Positions 28,807-39,038 of a stretch of DNA of 64,000 nt are shown here, piece after piece. Both the position numbers and the translations under genes were made by a program. The DNA comes from Pycnococcus provasolii (lineage: Eukaryota > Chlorophyta > Pseudoscourfieldiophyceae > Pseudoscourfieldiales). The stretch spans positions 372,001-436,000 of the forward strand of contig CP150551.1 in NCBI GenBank assembly GCA_049487715.1. Direction: 5' to 3'. Position 1 is the first letter of the stretch; every line of letters begins with the position of its first letter. The notes beneath the pieces were generated by a model. That model saw only the letters and a list, made by a program, of their open reading frames with translations. It was not told the DNA's origin and did not search any database.

Positions 28807-29402
28807 ACTTGTTATAGAAACACGTTATATATATGAATAGACTAGGAAGATGAAGAAGAGCTGGCCAAGGTCATGGCCGCCATGGCCGCCGCCAGAGACA
28901 CCTGCGAGAGACTACAAAATGGTAACCTGTTAAGGCCGTCCGACTGTCCTGCTGGAGGAAGAAGCTTAAGCGAGAAGGGGAAACACCAGAATACGAATGG
29001 AAATAGGGGTTCACAGTCCTGGCCCCCCAAACTCCCTAAGAGTAAAACGAAACCCCGAATGAATGTGGTACCCTAACCCTAACCCTAATCCTAACCCTAA
29101 TCCTAACCCTAATCAGCAGGCGTAACATGGGCGTAACACTCGAGTTTTACTGTACGGGTTAGGGTATAGGTCGTAGAGTTAGGGCTACTCTTAGGGTTAT
29201 TAGGGCTCTGAGGGGCGCTGTTTTGTGTTGTAGTTTTCTCCCCCCCAAACCAACCTCCCTGTCCCTGAAACCAAACACGTTTCGACGCTCCGATGCCTGT
29301 GTCTCCTTCGCATGATGTGTCCCGAGACACAGGCGCAGGCATGTATGTCCCCTGGGTCGGATACATGAGGCGCACTGCACTCTTATATTCTCTCTTTGAA
29401 CC
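28807..29402. promoter_or_regulatory. Divergent 5' region with telomere-like tract, promoter of array copy 1
   Basis: CCCTAA and CCTAATC units lie at 29071-29113; TTAGGG-type motifs in the opposite orientation follow at about 29156-29215. Closer to copy 1, the sequence matches the spacers of the array. It carries the TATA-like CTTATATTC at about 29382 and the CTTTGAACC just before the ATG. No gene is seen. Confidence 0.6.
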
Positions 29403-30371
29403 ATGGCGACTCCTTCGAAAATTGTCGCACTAGTAGGTCTTTCAGTGGTAACACTCGCGGTTGGTGTGAATGCGAAGCCGTATGGGGGTGGTAACGGCGG
29501 CTACTACGGAAAGTACGGTGGTGGCAAGTACGGCGGCGTCTCGGACTCGTACGATGACGGCTACTACAAAGGAAGCAAGTACGGCGGCGTCTCGGACTCG
29601 TACGATGACGGCTACTACAAAGGAAGCAAGTACGGCGGGTACGGGTACAATGCGCCGAAGCCGAAGGTCAGCTGGTGGAAGCCTTGGTCGTGGAAGTACG
29701 CGAAGAAGAGCTACAGCTACGGCGACGAGTACGAGTACGGCTACGACAACGGCTTGACGAAGGCGGACTTGAGGGAGGCGGCGCACGCGTACGTCGGACT
29801 GAGTGAGACGCTCACAATAGATGAGTTCAGGGCTATTCCTATGACTCCGGGTACTACTACTACTACAACGACAACGACGACGACTATTCCGAAACAAGCC
29901 CCTAACCGGATTGAGTGCATTTGCGGTTGCAACGTCGGACATCAAGCCTTTGCGTGCATTAAGTTCCTCTTCCGCAAGGATGATGCCTTACTCCGGACTC
30001 CCCCTGTTCAGACTGTCTACCAGTCAGTGGGATACAATAAGTTCATTGGCACATTGCAGACAGTTTTCCATGGCAACTTTGTCGAACCGGGAACGCCGAA
30101 CTTGGCAACAACAAGGTTCCAGGGCACTTCACTGCCGCACTATGCTGGTGGCGAGAAGACCATCACGGTCACAGAAACGTCCGTTCAGTTCACGGACCCT
30201 GCCATGAACGCTCCCTTTAATGAGCGGCCCTTTGCGCGGGTTCAGAAGCAGGGTGAAGTGACGTGTCGCGGGCCGGTGCCTGTGCTTGACGCTTGCGTGG
30301 AGCGTTGCGATCGGGCGGTGGATGAGAAGCTGTTGGAGGAGAACGAGTTTGCGCATAAGTGCCTTGTTTGA
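29403..30371 (+). CDS. Secreted Gly/Tyr-rich protein, array copy 1
   Basis: 322 aa. Signal peptide of about 24 residues (ending VGVNA before KPYGGG). The Gly/Tyr-rich region holds KYGG units and two copies of a 17-residue repeat, KYGGVSDSYDDGYYKGS. Then come a Trp/Lys/Tyr segment (VSWWKPWSWKYAKKSYSYG), a helical stretch (LTKADLREAAHAYVGL), a poly-Thr linker and a C-terminal domain with eight Cys, including CICGC and a final KC. This copy has a diverged C-terminal domain (FRKDDALLRTPP, EPGTPNLATTRF). The composition resembles structural or adhesive extracellular proteins (wall, silk or glue-like), but no named family is recognised. Tyr clusters could be cross-linked or modified; this is inference. 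Confidence 0.85.
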   Translation: MATPSKIVALVGLSVVTLAVGVNAKPYGGGNGGYYGKYGGGKYGGVSDSYDDGYYKGSKYGGVSDSYDDGYYKGSKYGGYGYNAPKPKVSWWKPWSWKYAKKSYSYGDEYEYGYDNGLTKADLREAAHAYVGLSETLTIDEFRAIPMTPGTTTTTTTTTTTIPKQAPNRIECICGCNVGHQAFACIKFLFRKDDALLRTPPVQTVYQSVGYNKFIGTLQTVFHGNFVEPGTPNLATTRFQGTSLPHYAGGEKTITVTETSVQFTDPAMNAPFNERPFARVQKQGEVTCRGPVPVLDACVERCDRAVDEKLLEENEFAHKCLV

Positions 30372-31022
30372 CCTTAGGCGCTTCTTCAATCGTACTTGAA
30401 GCATCGTTGCATCATTTTTTTTTATTTTTAGGAGTGCGGCACTTGGAATGTGTGGTATGTGTCGCATCGAACGCTGGCCGCTGGGGCTTGAAGGGAATAT
30501 GCGAATCGTCATCTGCTAAGATTGTTCATTGAGTAAATGGAGTGCACTTTAGTTTACTTTGTCCAATCACATCACTCACATTCACTGGTCATTCAGGCCT
30601 TTTTTTTCCTAAGCGCGTATTTATATTTTACATTCTCTACATACTTTCTGCGTGGGTGGTGGACCAGCTGCAACTAACGCGCAAATAGCGGTGTTATTAC
30701 CTGCGCTGAAACAACTTCGTGACCCGATAGTGGCATCAGCTCTTCGATGTCGATGCGGGATCGTTTTTCTCAGTGACTTTATGTGACAGGGTGGGAGGGT
30801 GAGATCAAGTCCAGGGTCTGTCTGGTGTTAGTTGTTAGGGTTTTACGGTTAGGGTTACCCTTAGGGTGATGAGGGGCGTTTTCTGAAACCAGACCGTTCG
30901 ACGCTCCGATGCCCTCCTTCGCGTGTCGCGGGATCCCAGTGGTCGCACGCATGTCACGTGGGCGCAGGCACGCCGGTCGGTTACATGAGGCGCACTGCAC
31001 TCTTATATTCATTCTTTGAACC
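30372..31022. promoter_or_regulatory. Array spacer 1: 3' region plus promoter of the next copy
   Basis: The same spacer recurs at 31991-32635, 33554-34198, 35164-35808, 36778-37422 and 38392-39038. In order it carries a T-run soon after the stop, a conserved block CATTCAGGCC, a composite telomere-like motif (TTAGGG, then TTTTACGG, then TTAGGG, near 30830-30862), a CACGTG palindrome near 30956, and a TATA-like CTTATATTC about 20 bp before the ATG. The TATA position implies a very short 5' leader. The frames on its minus strand are identical between copies only because the spacer is. Confidence 0.7.
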
Positions 31023-31990
31023 ATGATGGCGACTCCTTCAAAAATTGTCGCACTAGTAGGTCTTTCAGTGGTAACACTCGCGGTTGGTGTGAATGCGAAG
31101 CCGTATGGTGGTGGTAACGGCGGCTACTACGGAAAGTACGGTGGTGGCAAGTACGGCGGCGTCTCGGACTCGTACGATGACGGCTACTACAAAGGAAGCA
31201 AGTACGGCGGCGTCTCGGACTCGTACGATGACGGCTACTACAAAGGAAGCAAGTACGGCGGGTACGGGTAGATGCGCCGAAGCCGAAGGTCAGCTGGTGG
31301 AAGCCTTGGTCGTGGAAGTACGCGAAGAAGAGCTACAGCTACGGCGACGAGTACGAGTACGGCTACGACAACGGCTTGACGAAGGCGGACTTGAGGGAGG
31401 CGGCGCACGCGTACGTCGGACTGACTGAGGTGCTCAAACGAATGACTTCAGGGCTATTCCTATGACTCCGGGTACTACTACTACAACGACAACGACGACG
31501 ACTATTCCGAATAAAGACCCTAACCAGTTTCAGTGCACGTGCGGTTGCAACGTCGGACATCAAGCCTTTGCGTGCATTACGTTCATCTTCGACAAGGATG
31601 GCAACGAAGTCCCCAATCCCGATGCTTCCCCCTATTCAGACTGTCTACCAGTCAGTGGGATACAATAAGTTCATTAGCACATCGCAGACAATTCGTATGC
31701 AAGGCAGTCCCGTAGTTGCAACAACAAGGCTCCAGGGCACTTCACTGCCGCACTATGCTGGTGGCGTGCGCATCAACACGGTCACAGAAACGTCCGTTCA
31801 GTTCACGGACCCTACGGACCCTGCCAACCCTGAAAGGGCGCCCTGCACGCGGGTTCAGAAGATTGGTGAAGTGACGTGTCGCGGGCCGGTGCCTGTGATT
31901 GACGAATGCGAATTGCGTTGCAATAAGGCGGTGGAAGATGAGCTGTTGGAGGAGAACGAGTTTGCGCATAAGTGCCTTGTTTCACCTTAG
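31023..31990 (+). pseudogene. Array copy 2, broken by three small indels
   Basis: It starts ATGATGGCG like copies 3 to 6. After the second 17-residue repeat the sequence reads GGGTAGATG where intact copies read GGGTACAATG, so the frame shifts and stops at 31269-31271. A second one-base loss is at AAACGAATGAC (intact: AAACGAGATGAC), and a one-base gain lies in the C run before CTATTCAG. All else matches copy 5. Either it decayed recently or these are consensus errors in a repeated region; all three are single-base changes, one of them at a homopolymer. Confidence 0.8.
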
Positions 31991-32635
31991 GCGCTTCTTC
32001 AATCGTACTTGAAGCATCGTTGCATCATTTTTTTTATTTTTAGGAGTGCGGCACTTGGAATGTGTGGTATGTGTCGCATCGAACGCTGGCCGCTGGGGCT
32101 TGAAGGGAATATGCGAATCGTCATCTGCTAAGATTGTTCATTGAGTAAATGGAGTGCACTTTAGTTTACTTTTGTCCAATCACATCACTCACATTCACTG
32201 GTCATTCAGGCCTTTTTTTTCCTAAGCGCGTATTTATATTTTACATTCTCTACATACTTTCTGCGTGGGTGGTGGACCAGCTGCAACTAACGCGCAAATA
32301 GCGGTGTTATTACCTGCGCTGAAACAACTTCGTGACCCGATAGTGGCATCAGCTCTTCGATGTCGATGCGGGATCGTTTTTCTCAGTGACTTTATGTGAC
32401 AGGGTGGGAGGGTGAGATCAAGTCCAGGGTCTGTCTGGTGTTAGTTGTTAGGGTTTTACGGTTAGGGTTACCCTTAGGGTGATGAGGGGCGTTTTCTGAA
32501 ACCAGACCGTTCGACGCTCCGATGCCCTCCTTCGCGTGTCGCGGGATCCCAGTGGTCGCACGCATGTCACGTGGGCGCAGGCACGCCGGTCGGTTACATG
32601 AGGCGCACTGCACTCTTATATTCATTCTTTGAACC

Positions 32636-33553
32636 ATGATGGCGACTCCTTCAAAAATTGTCGCACTAGTAGGTCTTTCAGTGGTAACACTCGCGGTTGG
32701 TGTGAATGCGAAGCCGTATGGTGGTGGTAACGGCGGCTACTACGGAAAGTACGGTGGTGGCAAGTACGGCGGCGTCTCGGACTCGTACGATGACGGCTAC
32801 TACAAAGGAAGCAAGTACGGCGGGTACGGGTACAATGCGCCGAAGCCGAAGGTCAGCTGGTGGAAGCCTTGGTCGTGGAAGTACGCGAAGAAGAGCTACA
32901 GCTACGGCGACGAGTACGAGTACGGCTACGACAACGGCTTGACGAAGGCGGACTTGAGGGAGGCGGCGCACGCGTACGTCGGACTGACTGAGGTGCTCAA
33001 ACGAGATGACTTCAGGGCTATTCCTATGACTCCGGGTACTACTACTACAACGACAACGACGACGACTATTCCGAATAAAGACCCTAACCAGTTTCAGTGC
33101 ACGTGCGGTTGCAACGTCGGACATCAAGCCTTTGCGTGCATTACGTTCATCTTCGACAAGGATGGCAACGAAGTCCCCAATCCCGATGCTTCCCCTATTC
33201 AGACTGTCTACCAGTCAGTGGGATACAATAAGTTCATTGGCACATCGCAGACAATTCGTATGCAAGGCAGTCCCGTAGTTGCAACAACAAGGCTCCAGGG
33301 CACTTCACTGCCGCACTATGCTGGTGGCGTGCGCATCAACACGGTCACAGAAACGTCCGTTCAGTTCACGGACCCTACGGACCCTGCCAACCCTGAAAGG
33401 GCGCCCTGCACGCGGGTTCAGAAGATTGGTGAAGTGACGTGTCGCGGGCCGGTGCCTGTGATTGACGAATGCGAATTGCGTTGCAATAAGGCGGTGGAAG
33501 ATGAGCTGTTGGAGGAGAACGAGTTTGCGCATAAGTGCCTTGTTTCACCTTAG
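32636..33553 (+). CDS. Secreted Gly/Tyr-rich protein, array copy 3
   Basis: 305 aa, intact. Same layout as copy 1 but with only one 17-residue KYGGVSDSYDDGYYKGS unit, which explains the 51-bp shorter spacing. The C-terminal domain is of the major type (CTCGCNVGHQAFACITF, then DKDGNEVPNPDASP, RMQGSPVV, PVIDECELRCNKAVEDE) with nine Cys, one more than copy 1. It ends in CLVSP. Secretion is inferred from the signal peptide. Confidence 0.85.
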   Translation: MMATPSKIVALVGLSVVTLAVGVNAKPYGGGNGGYYGKYGGGKYGGVSDSYDDGYYKGSKYGGYGYNAPKPKVSWWKPWSWKYAKKSYSYGDEYEYGYDNGLTKADLREAAHAYVGLTEVLKRDDFRAIPMTPGTTTTTTTTTTIPNKDPNQFQCTCGCNVGHQAFACITFIFDKDGNEVPNPDASPIQTVYQSVGYNKFIGTSQTIRMQGSPVVATTRLQGTSLPHYAGGVRINTVTETSVQFTDPTDPANPERAPCTRVQKIGEVTCRGPVPVIDECELRCNKAVEDELLEENEFAHKCLVSP

Positions 33554-34198
33554 GCGCTTCTTCAATCGTACTTGAAGCATCGTTGCATCATTTTTTTTAT
33601 TTTTAGGAGTGCGGCACTTGGAATGTGTGGTATGTGTCGCATCGAACGCTGGCCGCTGGGGCTTGAAGGGAATATGCGAATCGTCATCTGCTAAGATTGT
33701 TCATTGAGTAAATGGAGTGCACTTTAGTTTACTTTTGTCCAATCACATCACTCACATTCACTGGTCATTCAGGCCTTTTTTTTCCTAAGCGCGTATTTAT
33801 ATTTTACATTCTCTACATACTTTCTGCGTGGGTGGTGGACCAGCTGCAACTAACGCGCAAATAGCGGTGTTATTACCTGCGCTGAAACAACTTCGTGACC
33901 CGATAGTGGCATCAGCTCTTCGATGTCGATGCGGGATCGTTTTTCTCAGTGACTTTATGTGACAGGGTGGGAGGGTGAGATCAAGTCCAGGGTCTGTCTG
34001 GTGTTAGTTGTTAGGGTTTTACGGTTAGGGTTACCCTTAGGGTGATGAGGGGCGTTTTCTGAAACCAGACCGTTCGACGCTCCGATGCCCTCCTTCGCGT
34101 GTCGCGGGATCCCAGTGGTCGCACGCATGTCACGTGGGCGCAGGCACGCCGGTCGGTTACATGAGGCGCACTGCACTCTTATATTCATTCTTTGAACC

Positions 34199-35163
34199 AT
34201 GATGGCGACTCCTTCAAAAATTGTCGCACTAGTAGGTCTTTCAGTGGTAACACTCGCGGTTGGTGTGAATGCGAAGCCGTATGGTGGTGGTAACGGCGGC
34301 TACTACGGAAAGTACGGTGGTGGCAAGTACGGCGGCGTCTCGGACTCGTACGATGACGGCTACTACAAAGGAAGCAAGTACGGCGGCGTCTCGGACTCGT
34401 ACGATGACGGCTACTACAAAGGAAGCAAGTACGGCGGGTACGGGTACAATGCGCCGAAGCCGAAGGTCAGCTGGTGGAAGCCTTGGTCGTGGAAGTACGC
34501 GAAGAAGAGCTACAGCTACGGCGACGAGTACGAGTACGGCTACGACAACGGCTTGACGAAGGCGGACTTGAGGGAGGCGGCGCACGCGTACGTCGGACTG
34601 ACTGAGGTGCTCAAACGAGATGACTTCAGGGCTATTCCTATGACTCCGGGTACTACTACTACAACGACAACGACGACGACTATTCCGAATAAAGACCCTA
34701 ACCAGTTTCAGTGCACGTGCGGTTGCAACGTCGGACATCAAGCCTTTGCGTGCATTACGTTCATCTTCGACAAGGATGGCAACGAAGTCCTCCCGATGCT
34801 TCCCCTATTCAGACTGTCTACCAGTCAGTGGGATACAATAAGTTCATTAGCACATCGCAGACAATTCGTATGCAAGGCAGTCCCGTAGTTGCAACAACAA
34901 GGCTCCAGGGCACTTCACTGCCGCACTATGCTGGTGGCGTGCGCATCAACACGGTCACAGAAACGTCCGTTCAGTTCACGGACCCTACGGACCCTGCCAA
35001 CCCTGAAAGGGCGCCCTGCACGCGGGTTCAGAAGATTGGTGAAGTGACGTGTCGCGGGCCGGTGCCTGTGATTGACGAATGCGAATTGCGTTGCAATAAG
35101 GCGGTGGAAGATGAGCTGTTGGAGGAGAACGAGTTTGCGCATAAGTGCCTTGTTTCACCTTAG
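34199..35163 (+). pseudogene. Array copy 4, broken by a 4-base deletion
   Basis: Two 17-residue repeats are present and the frame is intact to the C-terminal domain. There GAAGTCCTCCCGATG replaces GAAGTCCCCAATCCCGATG, a loss of four bases. The original frame then ends at 34886-34888, and the normal C-terminal sequence continues in another frame to 35163. A product lacking the last five Cys could still be made. Confidence 0.8.
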
Positions 35164-35808
35164 GCGCTTCTTCAATCGTACTTGAAGCATCGTTGCATCA
35201 TTTTTTTTATTTTTAGGAGTGCGGCACTTGGAATGTGTGGTATGTGTCGCATCGAACGCTGGCCGCTGGGGCTTGAAGGGAATATGCGAATCGTCATCTG
35301 CTAAGATTGTTCATTGAGTAAATGGAGTGCACTTTAGTTTACTTTTGTCCAATCACATCACTCACATTCACTGGTCATTCAGGCCTTTTTTTTCCTAAGC
35401 GCGTATTTATATTTTACATTCTCTACATACTTTCTGCGTGGGTGGTGGACCAGCTGCAACTAACGCGCAAATAGCGGTGTTATTACCTGCGCTGAAACAA
35501 CTTCGTGACCCGATAGTGGCATCAGCTCTTCGATGTCGATGCGGGATCGTTTTTCTCAGTGACTTTATGTGACAGGGTGGGAGGGTGAGATCAAGTCCAG
35601 GGTCTGTCTGGTGTTAGTTGTTAGGGTTTTACGGTTAGGGTTACCCTTAGGGTGATGAGGGGCGTTTTCTGAAACCAGACCGTTCGACGCTCCGATGCCC
35701 TCCTTCGCGTGTCGCGGGATCCCAGTGGTCGCACGCATGTCACGTGGGCGCAGGCACGCCGGTCGGTTACATGAGGCGCACTGCACTCTTATATTCATTC
35801 TTTGAACC

Positions 35809-36777
35809 ATGATGGCGACTCCTTCAAAAATTGTCGCACTAGTAGGTCTTTCAGTGGTAACACTCGCGGTTGGTGTGAATGCGAAGCCGTATGGTGGTGG
35901 TAACGGCGGCTACTACGGAAAGTACGGTGGTGGCAAGTACGGCGGCGTCTCGGACTCGTACGATGACGGCTACTACAAAGGAAGCAAGTACGGCGGCGTC
36001 TCGGACTCGTACGATGACGGCTACTACAAAGGAAGCAAGTACGGCGGGTACGGGTACAATGCGCCGAAGCCGAAGGTCAGCTGGTGGAAGCCTTGGTCGT
36101 GGAAGTACGCGAAGAAGAGCTACAGCTACGGCGACGAGTACGAGTACGGCTACGACAACGGCTTGACGAAGGCGGACTTGAGGGAGGCGGCGCACGCGTA
36201 CGTCGGACTGACTGAGGTGCTCAAACGAGATGACTTCAGGGCTATTCCTATGACTCCGGGTACTACTACTACAACGACAACGACGACGACTATTCCGAAT
36301 AAAGACCCTAACCAGTTTCAGTGCACGTGCGGTTGCAACGTCGGACATCAAGCCTTTGCGTGCATTACGTTCATCTTCGACAAGGATGGCAACGAAGTCC
36401 CCAATCCCGATGCTTCCCCTATTCAGACTGTCTACCAGTCAGTGGGATACAATAAGTTCATTAGCACATCGCAGACAATTCGTATGCAAGGCAGTCCCGT
36501 AGTTGCAACAACAAGGCTCCAGGGCACTTCACTGCCGCACTATGCTGGTGGCGTGCGCATCAACACGGTCACAGAAACGTCCGTTCAGTTCACGGACCCT
36601 ACGGACCCTGCCAACCCTGAAAGGGCGCCCTGCACGCGGGTTCAGAAGATTGGTGAAGTGACGTGTCGCGGGCCGGTGCCTGTGATTGACGAATGCGAAT
36701 TGCGTTGCAATAAGGCGGTGGAAGATGAGCTGTTGGAGGAGAACGAGTTTGCGCATAAGTGCCTTGTTTCACCTTAG
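35809..36777 (+). CDS. Secreted Gly/Tyr-rich protein, array copy 5
   Basis: 322 aa, intact, and the best reference for the major type. It has two 17-residue repeats and nine Cys in the C-terminal domain. Apart from the repeat number and one Gly/Ser change it has the same predicted protein as copy 3. The flanking spacers are also the same, pointing to recent duplication or conversion. Confidence 0.88.
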   Translation: MMATPSKIVALVGLSVVTLAVGVNAKPYGGGNGGYYGKYGGGKYGGVSDSYDDGYYKGSKYGGVSDSYDDGYYKGSKYGGYGYNAPKPKVSWWKPWSWKYAKKSYSYGDEYEYGYDNGLTKADLREAAHAYVGLTEVLKRDDFRAIPMTPGTTTTTTTTTTIPNKDPNQFQCTCGCNVGHQAFACITFIFDKDGNEVPNPDASPIQTVYQSVGYNKFISTSQTIRMQGSPVVATTRLQGTSLPHYAGGVRINTVTETSVQFTDPTDPANPERAPCTRVQKIGEVTCRGPVPVIDECELRCNKAVEDELLEENEFAHKCLVSP

Positions 36778-37422
36778 GCGCTTCTTCAATCGTACTTGAA
36801 GCATCGTTGCATCATTTTTTTTATTTTTAGGAGTGCGGCACTTGGAATGTGTGGTATGTGTCGCATCGAACGCTGGCCGCTGGGGCTTGAAGGGAATATG
36901 CGAATCGTCATCTGCTAAGATTGTTCATTGAGTAAATGGAGTGCACTTTAGTTTACTTTTGTCCAATCACATCACTCACATTCACTGGTCATTCAGGCCT
37001 TTTTTTTCCTAAGCGCGTATTTATATTTTACATTCTCTACATACTTTCTGCGTGGGTGGTGGACCAGCTGCAACTAACGCGCAAATAGCGGTGTTATTAC
37101 CTGCGCTGAAACAACTTCGTGACCCGATAGTGGCATCAGCTCTTCGATGTCGATGCGGGATCGTTTTTCTCAGTGACTTTATGTGACAGGGTGGGAGGGT
37201 GAGATCAAGTCCAGGGTCTGTCTGGTGTTAGTTGTTAGGGTTTTACGGTTAGGGTTACCCTTAGGGTGATGAGGGGCGTTTTCTGAAACCAGACCGTTCG
37301 ACGCTCCGATGCCCTCCTTCGCGTGTCGCGGGATCCCAGTGGTCGCACGCATGTCACGTGGGCGCAGGCACGCCGGTCGGTTACATGAGGCGCACTGCAC
37401 TCTTATATTCATTCTTTGAACC

Positions 37423-38391
37423 ATGATGGCGACTCCTTCAAAAATTGTCGCACTAGTAGGTCTTTCAGTGGTAACACTCGCGGTTGGTGTGAATGCGAAG
37501 CCGTATGGTGGTGGTAACGGCGGCTACTACGGAAAGTACGGGGGAAGCAAGTACGGCGGCGTCTCGGACTCGTACGATGACGGCTACTACAAAGGAAGCA
37601 AGTACGGCGGCGTCTCGGACTCGTACGATGACGGCTACTACAAAGGAAGCAAGTACGGCGGGTACGGGTACAATGCGCCGAAGCCGAAGGTCAGCTGGTG
37701 GAAGCCTTGGTCGTGGAAGTACGCGAAGAAGAGCTACAGCTACGGCGACGAGTACGAGTATGGCTACGACAACGGCTTGACGAAGGCGGACTTGAGGGAG
37801 GCGGCGCACGCGTACGTCGGACTGAGTGAGACGCTCAAACGAGATGAGTTCAGGGCTATTCCTATGCCTCCGAATACTACTACTACTACGACAACGACGA
37901 CGACTATTCCGAATAAAGACGCTAACCGGATTGAGTGCACGTGCGGTTGCAACGTCGGACATCAAGCCTTTGCGTGCATTTCGTTCCTCTTCCGCAAGAA
38001 TGATACCTTACTCCTGACTCCCCCTATTCAGACTGTCTACCAGTCAGTGGGATACAATAAGTTCATTGGCACATCGCAGACAGTTATCCCGAGCAACTTT
38101 TTCGAACCGGAAACGCCGATCTTGGCAACATCAAGGTTCCAGGGCACTTCACTGCCGCACTATGCTGGTGGCGAGCAGACCATCACGGTCACAGAAACGT
38201 CCGTTCAGTTCACCGACCCTGCCAACCCTGCCAACCCGCCCGATGCGCCCTTCACGGCGCTTCGTTTGCAGGATAAAGTGACGTGTTTCGTCGGGCCGGA
38301 GCCTGTGTTTGAAGCTTGCGCGGAGCGTTGCAATAAGGCGGTGGATGAGAAGCTGTTGTTGGAGAACGAGTTTGTGCACAAGTGCGATTGA
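37423..38391 (+). CDS. Secreted Gly/Tyr-rich protein, array copy 6 (variant C-terminus)
   Basis: 322 aa, intact. The Gly/Tyr-rich half differs from copy 5 in one position (KYGGSKYGG instead of KYGGGKYGG). The C-terminal domain belongs to the copy 1 type: FLFRKNDTLLLTPP, EPETPILATSRF, and a tail VTCFVGPEPVFEACAERC ending in KCD. So N-terminal halves are homogenised across the array while C-terminal domains fall into at least two types. Confidence 0.87.
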   Translation: MMATPSKIVALVGLSVVTLAVGVNAKPYGGGNGGYYGKYGGSKYGGVSDSYDDGYYKGSKYGGVSDSYDDGYYKGSKYGGYGYNAPKPKVSWWKPWSWKYAKKSYSYGDEYEYGYDNGLTKADLREAAHAYVGLSETLKRDEFRAIPMPPNTTTTTTTTTTIPNKDANRIECTCGCNVGHQAFACISFLFRKNDTLLLTPPIQTVYQSVGYNKFIGTSQTVIPSNFFEPETPILATSRFQGTSLPHYAGGEQTITVTETSVQFTDPANPANPPDAPFTALRLQDKVTCFVGPEPVFEACAERCNKAVDEKLLLENEFVHKCD

Positions 38392-39038
38392 TTTATAGGC
38401 GCTTCTTCAATCGTACTTGGAGCATCGTTGCATCATTTTTTTTAATTTTTAGGAGTGCGGCACTTGGAATGTGTGGTATGTGTTGCGTCGAACGCTGGGG
38501 CTTGAAGGGAATGTGCGAATCGTCATCTGCTAAGATTGTTCATTGAGTAAATGGAGTGCACTTTAGTTTACTTTTGTCCAATCACATCACTCACATTCAC
38601 TGGTCATTCAGGCCTTTTGAGTCCTGAGCGCGTATTTATATTTTACATTCTCTACATACTTTCTGCGTGGGTGGTGGACCAGCTGCAACTAACGCGCAAA
38701 TAGCGGTGTTATTACCTGCGCTGAAACGACTTCGTGACCCGATAGTGGCATCAGCTCTTCGATGTCGATGCGGGATCGTTTTTCTCAGTGACTTTATGTG
38801 ACAGGGTGGGAGGGTGAGATCAAGTCGAGGGTCTGTCTGGTGTTACTTGTTAGGGTTTTACGGGTTAGGGTTACCCTTAGGGTGATGAGGGGCGTTTTCT
38901 GAAACCAGACCGTTCGACGCTCCGATGCCCTCCTTCGCGTGTCGCGGGATCCCAGTGGTCGCACGCATGTCACGTGGGCGCAGGCACGCCGGTCGGTTAC
39001 ATGAGGCGCACTGCACTCTTATATTCTCTCTTTGAACC

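Noticed and set aside
30779-31024. Five identical 81-residue minus-strand frames in the array spacers (also at 32392, 33955, 35565, 37179)
   Set aside because: They are identical because the spacers are identical, they overlap the promoter and start of the plus-strand genes, and have no protein-like features beyond that.
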